NCBI GenBank assembly: GCA_948829205.1
Contig: CAQLOA010000007.1
Location: forward strand, 16,704 to 22,795
Source of the DNA: an uncultured Eggerthellaceae bacterium
GTDB taxonomy: Bacteria > Actinomycetota > Coriobacteriia > Coriobacteriales > Eggerthellaceae
Direction: 5' to 3'
Length of the DNA stretch: 6,092 nucleotides
In this document: positions 1 through 5,511 of the stretch, one piece after another
Layout of the letters: every line of letters starts with the position of its first letter
Numbering within the stretch: position 1 is the stretch's first letter
The notes under the pieces: model-generated
What the model was told of the DNA's origin: nothing
Databases searched by the model: none
Seen by the model: the letters and a program-made list of their open reading frames with translations, nothing else
Position numbers and translations under genes: made by a program

Positions 1-41
1 ATTGCGGACTTTCGCCGGATTTTCGCCGCGAAGGTGGCCTT

Positions 42-50
42 TGCTATCAT
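42..50 (+). promoter_or_regulatory. Extended -10 promoter element upstream of the SanA-like gene
   Basis: TGC followed by TATCAT (hexamer at 45-50) matches an extended -10 element. No good -35 is seen 16-18 bp upstream; that position falls in a two-unit near-repeat of TTTCGCCG (10-17 and 21-28, 11-bp period). The same TGCTA pattern recurs before the HAD gene and near the right edge of the window. A transcript from here should begin around 56-59, which conflicts with the assigned TTG start at 54. Confidence 0.4.
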
Positions 51-53
51 GTC

Positions 54-770
54 TTGCATGAAATAGGAGCACATTCCGCCGAAAAGCCGTCCTTCTGGCG
101 CCGCCACAAAGGCTTCCGTGTTGCGGCCTTTGCGGTTGCCGCCGTCGCAGCGCTGCTTGCGGCGTTCCTCGCGGCGACCAACGCCGTCGTGGTCGGTTCC
201 GCGTCCGAGCGCATCGTTTCCTCTGACGAAGCGGCCGATTCGAAGGCTGACGCCATCGTTGTTCTGGGCGCGCTCGTCTACCCGGATGGCACGCCTTCGC
301 CCATCCTGCAGGACCGCTTGGACAACGCCATAGACCTCTACAAGGCGGGTGCTGCACCCAAGCTGATCATGAGCGGAGACCACGGAACCGTTTCCTACAA
401 CGAGGTGCAGGGAATGAAGCAGTACGCGGTGGACCAGGGCGTCCCCGCCGCCGACGTGTTCTGCGACCATGCGGGCTTCTCGACCTATGAGAGCATGTAC
501 CGCGCAAAGCACGTGTTCGGGGCCGAGCGCGTGATAGTGTCCACGCAGACCTACCACCTTTACCGCGCGCTGTACGACGCCGTAGGCCTTGGGCTGGAGG
601 CCGTTGGCGTGCCGTCGGACTTCCGCACGTTCAGAGAGCAGTTCATGTGGGACATTCGCGAGATTCCTGCAAGGTCGAAGGACCTGGTCAAGGCGCTTGT
701 GGGAGCGCCGCCCACGTTCGGGGGCGACCCGATCGACTTGAAGCAATCGGGCAACGTCACCGACGGCTAG
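54..770 (+). CDS. sanA: SanA/YdcF-family (DUF218) membrane-anchored envelope protein
   Basis: The 238-residue product is close to the length of E. coli SanA. A basic N-terminus (WRRHKGFR, about 15-22) precedes one Ala-rich hydrophobic helix at about 22-47, so the protein is probably anchored in the membrane with the DUF218 domain (about 67-205) outside. Family landmarks are DAIVVLGA (66-73), DGTPSPILQDRLD (78-90), SGDHG (107-111), SYNE (114-117), DHAGFSTYES (138-147) and TQTYHLYRALY (164-174). SanA is linked in enterobacteria to the envelope barrier and vancomycin sensitivity at high temperature; the biochemical activity is not established. The start is uncertain. TTG at 54 is the only near-upstream start codon in frame, it lacks a Shine-Dalgarno, and the frame stays open to base 1. 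The ATGs at 49 and 58 both run into TAG at 64-66. The gene converges on glsA. Confidence 0.85.
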   Translation: MHEIGAHSAEKPSFWRRHKGFRVAAFAVAAVAALLAAFLAATNAVVVGSASERIVSSDEAADSKADAIVVLGALVYPDGTPSPILQDRLDNAIDLYKAGAAPKLIMSGDHGTVSYNEVQGMKQYAVDQGVPAADVFCDHAGFSTYESMYRAKHVFGAERVIVSTQTYHLYRALYDAVGLGLEAVGVPSDFRTFREQFMWDIREIPARSKDLVKALVGAPPTFGGDPIDLKQSGNVTDG

Positions 771-785
771 CGCCGGGCGCCTGCA

Positions 786-1760
786 TCACCCGCATACGCA
801 CAGGCGGCTTGCGGCGAAGATGTTCAGTCCGAGTTCGTCCATTATCTGCATCAGCGCCAGCTGCGCCTTCACGGAGTTCCCGGCCTCGTCCAGCGGGGGA
901 GAGAACGCCGCGATGCCGAACATTCCCGGCATGACGCCCAGCACGCCTCCGCCAACCCCCGACTTCGCGGGCAGCCCCGACTTGTATAGCCAGTCGCCCG
1001 TGCGCTCGTAGAAGCCGACGGTGGTGATCATCGACGTCACTTTCGGCGCAAGCTCCGGGTCGAACACCTGCTTGTCGGTGACGGGGTTGAACCCGTCGTT
1101 GGCGATGGTTGCGGCCATCACGGCCAGGTCGCGGGCGGTCGTGCCCAGCGAGCACTGCCGCGTGTACAGGTCCAGCGACATCTCGGGGTCGTCGTAGATG
1201 CGCCCGTAGTCTTTCAGCAGCCACGCGATGGACCGGTTGTTGAAGTCCGTCGCCGACTCGGAGGCGTACAGCTCTTGGATGACCTCGGGCTTCGTGCCCG
1301 TCAGTTCGGTGATGTTGTCGACGATGGCCTTCCACTTTCCGTCGGCGTCCCCCACGGGCTCCACCAGCGAACATGCCGCGATGGCGCCGGCGTTCACCAG
1401 CGGCGACGAAGGGCGGTCCTTCTCGAGCAGCAGCGCCATGATCGAGTTGAACGGCAGGCCCGTGGCGTCCGCGCCTACCTTGTCGAGCACGCCCAGCGCC
1501 CCGTACTCGCGCATGGCGAGGATCGCCGTCGGCACCTTCGACACCGACTCCATCCCGAAGGTCACGTCGGCGTCGCCCACGGATATCACGTTGCCGTCGG
1601 GCAGGCATGCGCTTATGCCGAACAGCTTCGGGTCGACGTTCGCCAGGTAGGGGATGTAGTCGGCGTTCTTCCCGCCCGTCGTGTCGCGAAGCTTTTCGTA
1701 GGCGTGCTCGACGGCGGCTCTTATCTCGGCGGACGATATGTTCCTGTGCGATGCGGCCAT
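786..1760 (-). CDS. glsA: Glutaminase A
   Basis: This 324-residue protein is a single-domain, serine-dependent, beta-lactamase-fold glutaminase that hydrolyses L-glutamine to glutamate and ammonia in the cytosol. All expected motifs are present. They are ADYIPYLA (33-40), the catalytic Ser-x-x-Lys as S72-V-S-K75, NAGA (123-126), SESATDFNNR with E168 and N175, YTRQCSL with Y199, DLAVMAATIANDG (211-223), GFYERTGDW with Y251, and LPAKSGVGGG (263-272) with V269. The spacing of Glu, Asn, Tyr, Tyr and Val matches the substrate contacts of characterised bacterial enzymes. No STAS or ankyrin extension is present. The ATG is preceded on the minus strand by AAAGGA at 1766-1771, which supports this start. 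It is divergent from ade and has no clear terminator in the 15 bp before the SanA-like gene. Confidence 0.97.
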   Translation of the reverse strand: MAASHRNISSAEIRAAVEHAYEKLRDTTGGKNADYIPYLANVDPKLFGISACLPDGNVISVGDADVTFGMESVSKVPTAILAMREYGALGVLDKVGADATGLPFNSIMALLLEKDRPSSPLVNAGAIAACSLVEPVGDADGKWKAIVDNITELTGTKPEVIQELYASESATDFNNRSIAWLLKDYGRIYDDPEMSLDLYTRQCSLGTTARDLAVMAATIANDGFNPVTDKQVFDPELAPKVTSMITTVGFYERTGDWLYKSGLPAKSGVGGGVLGVMPGMFGIAAFSPPLDEAGNSVKAQLALMQIMDELGLNIFAASRLCVCG

Positions 1761-1943
1761 GGTCTTCCTTTCGTGCGGGTTCCAAGGCGGTTCGAAGCGA
1801 ACGGTTCAAGCCTAAGCCTGGCGAACCCCGGCGCAGGCTGCGGGCGGGAAATTGACAAAGGTTCGTATACCGCGCGTCCCGTAAAGGTCGTATGATGGAC
1901 GCATGCGCAAGTCAATGCTCGCGAAAGGGCTAGGAGGCGTCCC
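1761..1943. promoter_or_regulatory. Divergent glsA-ade intergenic control region
   Basis: This 183-bp gap must hold the promoters of both glsA (leftward) and ade (rightward). For ade, TATGAT at 1891-1896 is a good -10 hexamer, but no matching -35 lies 17 bp upstream. A perfect TTGACA at 1852-1857 is 33 bp from it, too far to pair. No confident leftward promoter was found for glsA. GGTTC or its complement occurs five times (1778, 1789, 1803, 1860 and, inverted, 1823), and GTTCG/CGAAC forms a small inverted repeat at 1790-1802. AAGCCT is repeated in tandem at 1808-1819. These could be regulator sites, but no known regulator is recognised. Confidence 0.5.
1857..1894 (+). repeat. Imperfect direct repeat AAAGGTTCGTAT / AAAGGTCGTAT upstream of ade
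   Basis: AAAGGTTCGTATA (1857-1869) and AAAGGTCGTATG (1883-1894) differ by one inserted T and the last base. Their starts are 26 bp apart. The second copy overlaps the candidate ade -10 (1891-1896) and the first abuts the TTGACA at 1852-1857. The placement suits a regulator with two sites on one DNA face, but this is inference from two copies only. Confidence 0.4.
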
Positions 1944-3752
1944 ATGCTCAATCATTTCTGCAAGAAACCGCTCTGGGAATGCACGCAGGCGCTCGCCGCG
2001 GTGGCGCAGGGCGAAAAGCCGGCCGACGTGGTCATCAAGGGTGCCGACCTCGTGAACGTGTGCACGGCCGAAATCCAGAAGGGCGTCGACGTGGCCATCG
2101 CCGAAGGGAGGGTCGCCTACATAGGGCAGGCCGACCACTGCATCGGCGAGGGCACGCAGGTGATCGACGCCGCCGGACAGACTATAGCGCCTGGGTTCCT
2201 GGATGGGCACATCCACGTGGAGTCGTCCATGATGGGGGCGGGGGAGTACGCCCGCGCGGTCGTCCCCCACGGAACCGCAGGCATCTACTGGGACCCTCAC
2301 GAGATATGCAACGTTCTGGGGCTCGAAGGCGTGAAGGTCATGATGGACGACGCCGCCCGCACCCCGCTGAAGGCCATGGTCACCACGCCGTCGTGCGTTC
2401 CCGCGGTGCCCGGCTTCGAGGACACGGGCGCATCCATAGGCCCTGCCGACATAGCCGAGTCCATGACCTGGGAAGGCGTCGTGGGCCTGGGCGAGATGAT
2501 GAACTTCCCCGGCGTGCTGGCCGGAACCGACCACGCCCACGGTGAGCTGGCCGAGACGCTGAAGGCCGACAAGGTGGTGACCGGCCATTACTCCGTTCCC
2601 GAGACCGACCGCGGCCTGAACGCGTACGTGGCTTCGGGCGTTCGCTGCTGCCACGAGTCCACGCGCGCCGAGGACGCGCTGGCTAAGATGCGCCTGGGCC
2701 AGTACGCCCAGCTGCGCTACGGGTCGGCATGGCACGACCTCCCCGAGCTCGCCCACGCCATAACCGACAACGACATCGACACCCGCTTCGCCAACCTGAT
2801 CTCGGACGACACGCATCCGCACACGCTTGTCGAGGACGGGCACCTCGACCACGTGCTGCGCGTGGCCGTGGACTGCGGCATCCCCGTGGTGCAGGCCATC
2901 CAGATGATGACCATCAACGTGGCCACCTGCTTCCGCATGGACAACGAGCTGGGGTCCATCACGCCGGGCAAGTGCGCCGACATCGTGTTCCTGGACGGCC
3001 TGGACAGCCTCAACGTCGTGCGCATGATGATCGACGGCGAGGTGGTAGCCGAGAACGGCAAGCCCCTGTTCGACTACCCGCGCTTCGAGTTCCCCGAGTG
3101 GGTTACGCATTCCATGCACCTGGGCCGCACGTTGTCTCCGGCCGACTTCGCGGTGGAAGCGCCCGAGGGTGCTGCCGACGGCGACGAGGTCACGGTGCGC
3201 ACCATCGAGATAATCCCCGGGAAGGTGGGCGCTTTCGAGACCCACGTCGACCTGTCGGTGAAGGACGGCCAGCTGCACAGTGACCTTTCCCAGGACGTCC
3301 TGAAGACGTTCGTTTTCGAGCGCCACCACGAGACGGGCACCTTCGGCGTGGGCTTCACCAAAGGCTTCGGCATCAAGCGTGGGGCCATGGCGTCCACCGT
3401 GGCGCACGACGCCCACAACCTGCTGGTGGTGGGCACCAACGATGCCGACATGGCGCTGGCCGCCAACACGCTGGCAGAATGCGGCGGAGGCATGGTGGTC
3501 GTGGCCGACGGCGAGGTGCTGGGGCTTGTGGAGCTTCCGATCGCCGGACTGATGAACGACCTTGGCGCCGCCGAGATGAGCGAGAAGGTGCACGCGCTGG
3601 AGCAGACGTGGGCCGACATCGGCTGCACGATGCCCTCGCCGTTCATGACCATGGCCCTCATTCCGCTGGCCTGCCTGCCCGAGCTGCGACTGACCAACCG
3701 TGGCCTGGTGGACTGCACCACTTTCCAGTTCGCCGACCTTTTCGTCGAGTAG
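1944..3752 (+). CDS. ade: Adenine deaminase
   Basis: The 602-residue protein is a metal-dependent amidohydrolase of the Ade family (EC 3.5.4.2 type), converting adenine to hypoxanthine and ammonia for purine salvage or degradation. A short beta-sandwich segment (DVVIKGADLVNV, 28-39) precedes the metal-binding HIH (H89, H91) in PGFLDGHIHVESS. Further family landmarks are WDPHEICNVLG (116-126), GLGEMMNFPGV (181-191, E184), GHY (214-216), HES (237-239) and SDDTHP (287-292). The amidohydrolase domain closes with LGSITPGKCADIVFLD (336-351). From about 420 to the end lies the Ade C-terminal domain, including NLLVVGTNDADMALAAN (492-508) and LPIAGLMND (531-539). Length is normal for the family. A strong AGGAGG (1932-1937) sits 6 nt before the ATG, fixing the start. 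degV follows 94 bp downstream on the same strand and may be read through. Confidence 0.96.
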   Translation: MLNHFCKKPLWECTQALAAVAQGEKPADVVIKGADLVNVCTAEIQKGVDVAIAEGRVAYIGQADHCIGEGTQVIDAAGQTIAPGFLDGHIHVESSMMGAGEYARAVVPHGTAGIYWDPHEICNVLGLEGVKVMMDDAARTPLKAMVTTPSCVPAVPGFEDTGASIGPADIAESMTWEGVVGLGEMMNFPGVLAGTDHAHGELAETLKADKVVTGHYSVPETDRGLNAYVASGVRCCHESTRAEDALAKMRLGQYAQLRYGSAWHDLPELAHAITDNDIDTRFANLISDDTHPHTLVEDGHLDHVLRVAVDCGIPVVQAIQMMTINVATCFRMDNELGSITPGKCADIVFLDGLDSLNVVRMMIDGEVVAENGKPLFDYPRFEFPEWVTHSMHLGRTLSPADFAVEAPEGAADGDEVTVRTIEIIPGKVGAFETHVDLSVKDGQLHSDLSQDVLKTFVFERHHETGTFGVGFTKGFGIKRGAMASTVAHDAHNLLVVGTNDADMALAANTLAECGGGMVVVADGEVLGLVELPIAGLMNDLGAAEMSEKVHALEQTWADIGCTMPSPFMTMALIPLACLPELRLTNRGLVDCTTFQFADLFVE

Positions 3753-3759
3753 ATTTGGT

Positions 3760-3813
3760 TGCGGCCGTGTCAGGTGGCGTGTCAAGGGGACGTTCGCTTT
3801 TGACACGGCCGCA
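3760..3813. repeat. REP-like inverted repeat in the ade-degV spacer
   Basis: TGCGGCCGTGTCA (3760-3772) and its exact complement TGACACGGCCGCA (3801-3813) form a perfect 13-bp inverted repeat around a 28-base loop. A competing inner stem uses CGTGTCAA (3778-3785) with TTGACACG (3800-3807), so the two folds share the right arm and exclude each other. The loop carries GGGGACGTTCGCTTTTG (3786-3802), the core also found at both ends of the element at 5506-5743. There is no T-run after the stem, so a classical intrinsic terminator is unlikely, although the hairpin could still affect mRNA between ade and degV. Confidence 0.8.
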
Positions 3814-3846
3814 CGCACTTGACAGCCGAGTAGAGAAGAGGAGCAC

Positions 3847-4707
3847 ATGAGCGATGTCGTCATAAGCGCCGACAGCACCTGCGACCTGTCGGAGGAGCTG
3901 CGCGAACGACACGGCGTCCACACCTTCCCGTTTCACATCGAGTTCCGCGGTAAGGACCACCTGGACAGCGTCGACATAACCCCGGCCGACCTGTTCGAGG
4001 GCTACTGGGACGACAAGTCGCTGCCCACCACCGGCGCATGCACGCCCTACCAGTACCGCCAGTACTTCGAAGAGCTTGCCGAAGGCGGCCGCCAGGTGAT
4101 CCACTTCAGCCTAGGAAGCGCGCTTTCTGCGGCGTACGAGAACGCCACCGAGGCGGCCAGAGACGTGGAAGGCGTGCACGTCGTCGACGGCAAGAGCCTG
4201 TCGACGGGAGTGGGCCTTCAGGTGCTTGCCGCCTGTCGCATGCGCGATTCGGGGATGGACGGCGACGCCATCGCGAGCGAGGCCGCCGAGCTGCATGGCC
4301 GCTCCCACGCCTCGTTCGTCGTTGACACGATGGAGTTCCTTGTCGCAGGGGGCCGCTGCCCCGCCGTCGTTGCGCACCTGGGCAAGATGATGAGCTGCCA
4401 TCCTGGAATATTGGTGGACAACCAGAGCGGCGCCATGAAGGTGGGGAAGCTCTACCGCGGGAAGATGAAGCGTGTGCTCGAGCATTACGTGGAGGACACG
4501 CTGGCGAAGTATCCCGACGTCGTGAAGGACGAGATATTCATCACGCACTCCGGCGTCAGCGACGAGGTGGAGGCCGACGTGCGGGCCATGCTGGAGGAGC
4601 GTGGCTTCGAGAACATCCACACCACCACGGCCAGCTGCACCATATCGAGCCACTGCGGGCCGGGCACCCTGGGCATCCTGTTCATGACGGAGACGCCCAG
4701 CGACTAG
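3847..4707 (+). CDS. DegV-family fatty-acid-binding protein (FakB-like)
   Basis: The 286-residue product fits the DegV family. Known members such as FakB bind a fatty acid and present its carboxylate to the kinase FakA for phosphorylation and entry into phospholipid. Family motifs are the N-terminal SADSTCDL (7-14), the head-group loop PTTGACTP (60-67), SLGSALSAAY (88-97), VVDGKSLSTGVG (112-123), VVDTMEFLVAGGR (158-170) and HCGPGTLGI (269-277). T61/T62, S94, R170 and H269 fall near positions used for ligand or partner contact in FakB proteins. Seven cysteines are present, including C12, C65 and C184 inside conserved motifs. AGGAG (3839-3843) precedes the ATG with only 3 nt spacing. No FakA-like gene lies in the window, so the partner must be encoded elsewhere. 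No own promoter is obvious; co-transcription with ade is possible. Confidence 0.95.
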   Translation: MSDVVISADSTCDLSEELRERHGVHTFPFHIEFRGKDHLDSVDITPADLFEGYWDDKSLPTTGACTPYQYRQYFEELAEGGRQVIHFSLGSALSAAYENATEAARDVEGVHVVDGKSLSTGVGLQVLAACRMRDSGMDGDAIASEAAELHGRSHASFVVDTMEFLVAGGRCPAVVAHLGKMMSCHPGILVDNQSGAMKVGKLYRGKMKRVLEHYVEDTLAKYPDVVKDEIFITHSGVSDEVEADVRAMLEERGFENIHTTTASCTISSHCGPGTLGILFMTETPSD

Positions 4708-4757
4708 TGCGCTTTTTGGCGCGCTTTTGCGCTTTTAGGACCGTCCCAAAAGCGCAC
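4707..4757. repeat. Palindrome with four GCGCTTTT octamers downstream of degV
   Basis: GCGCTTTT occurs at 4709-4716, 4721-4728 and 4729-4736, and inverted as AAAAGCGC at 4748-4755. The inverted copy makes a near-perfect palindrome at 4728-4756 (14-base arms around one central C, single A/C mismatch). It can also pair with the outermost copy (4707-4719 with 4746-4757, one bulged T). The stem contains GGAC-C-GTCC at its centre. It starts on the last base of the degV stop codon. No T-run follows the stem, so it is a terminator only in a loose sense; a REP-like element is the alternative. Confidence 0.7.
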
Positions 4758-4793
4758 GGCTTGTTTACGGCTGGCGGCGTCGGTGGGCGCTGC

Positions 4794-4802
4794 TGCTACA
4801 AT
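4794..4802 (+). promoter_or_regulatory. Extended -10 promoter for the HAD gene
   Basis: TGC plus TACAAT (hexamer 4797-4802) is a strong extended -10. Six bases separate the hexamer from the A of the ATG at 4809, so the expected transcription start coincides with the start codon. No convincing -35 lies 16-18 bp upstream (GC-rich there), which is common when the extended -10 is present. Confidence 0.65.
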
Positions 4803-4808
4803 TAACTT

Positions 4809-5468
4809 ATGGAACAACGCAAGTTCGACACTTTCGTTTTCGATCTCGACGGGACCTTGCTCGACACGGTTCCCGACCTTACGTTGCTCACCAACCGCAT
4901 CCTGCGCGACGTGGGCGCGCCCGAGCACACCCAGGAGGAGATCCTGAGCTACGTCGGCGCGGGCGTGCGAAGGCTCATCTACTTGGCGCTTCCGCCCGAC
5001 GCTTCCGAGGAGACGCGCGAAGAGGCCATGGCGCTCTGGAACGAGCACTTCATGGAGTACTACGAGCACACGGTTCCGTTCCCGGGCGTCGTCGAGCTTC
5101 TGAAGCAATTGCGCGAGCGCGGCATCGGGCTGGGAGTGGTGTCCAACAAGCTGCAGCCCGGCGTCGACGTCATAATGAACCGACTGCTTCCCGGCATGGT
5201 GGACGTCATGTTCGGCGAAAGCGAGCTGATTCCCCGCAAGCCCGACCCCAAAGGCATCCAGATTGCCATGAAGTTCTTGAAGACCGCTGCTCCCGATACC
5301 ATATATATAGGCGACTCGCCAGGGGACGTGAAGGCCGGTCGCAATGCAGGGACCGCCACCGCCGCCGTGCTTTGGGGCTATCACAAGAAGGAAGACTTCA
5401 AGGCCGAGGATGCCGAGCCCGACTTCTACGTCGAGAATCCACTGGATCTGCTGGCCTTTGCAAAGTAA
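4809..5468 (+). CDS. HAD-superfamily phosphatase, phosphoglycolate phosphatase / PpaX-like
   Basis: The 219-residue protein has all four HAD motifs. Motif I is DLDGTLLDT with nucleophile D12 and acid/base D14. Motif II is VVSNK with S112. Motif III is K144 in PRKPDP. Motif IV is YIGDSPGD (166-173) with D169 and D173. The helical segment between about 20 and 90 is a C1-type cap, as in Gph and PpaX. Likely substrates are small phosphoesters such as 2-phosphoglycolate; motifs alone do not settle which. The start is unusually secure: TAA at 4803-4805 is in frame just upstream, and no other start codon lies before motif I. No Shine-Dalgarno precedes the ATG and the promoter's -10 ends six bases before it, so the mRNA is probably leaderless. 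The gene stands alone, with its own promoter and non-coding DNA downstream. Confidence 0.93.
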   Translation: MEQRKFDTFVFDLDGTLLDTVPDLTLLTNRILRDVGAPEHTQEEILSYVGAGVRRLIYLALPPDASEETREEAMALWNEHFMEYYEHTVPFPGVVELLKQLRERGIGLGVVSNKLQPGVDVIMNRLLPGMVDVMFGESELIPRKPDPKGIQIAMKFLKTAAPDTIYIGDSPGDVKAGRNAGTATAAVLWGYHKKEDFKAEDAEPDFYVENPLDLLAFAK

Positions 5469-5511
5469 CCCTGCGTCACTTTTGCATCGCTTCGTCTTGT
5501 AGTGACAGGGG
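5469..5511 (+). terminator. Weak stem-loop just after the HAD stop codon
   Basis: CCCTG then, after two extra bases, TCACT (5469-5480) can pair with AGTGACAGGG (5501-5510) around a 20-base loop. The stem begins on the base after the stop codon. It is followed by ACGTTCGCTTTT rather than a direct T-run, so termination would be weak. The right arm overlaps the left end of the MITE-like element, so the element may supply part of the structure. Confidence 0.3.

Noticed and set aside
73..75. ATT as a start codon for the first gene, after AGGAGCAC
   Set aside because: It is out of frame with the SanA-like domain, and its own frame encodes an Arg/Pro-rich shadow. It would need a frameshift to matter.
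771..785. Bidirectional terminator between the convergent SanA-like gene and glsA
   Set aside because: The 15-bp gap contains only a GGCGCC palindrome and no T-tract, too little for an intrinsic terminator.
757..1809. 350-codon open frame on the minus strand overlapping glsA in another frame
   Set aside because: It is Arg/Gly/His-rich without motifs and lies over the true glsA frame, whose catalytic residues are all present. It is a GC-rich shadow.
1852..1896. TTGACA (1852-1857) paired with TATGAT (1891-1896) as one promoter
   Set aside because: The 33-bp spacing is about twice the normal value, so the two boxes cannot form one sigma-70-type promoter.
3819..3824. TTGACA as a -35 box for degV
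   Set aside because: A -10 at 16-18 bp would fall on the Shine-Dalgarno and start codon, and no TATAAT-like hexamer is there. The nearby TTGACA at 3800-3805 also lacks a -10.
1812..3923. 703-codon open frame on the minus strand antisense to ade and the start of degV
   Set aside because: Rich in His, Val, Gly and Arg with no recognisable domain; it exists because high-GC coding DNA rarely gives stops on the opposite strand. Ade on the plus strand is unambiguous.
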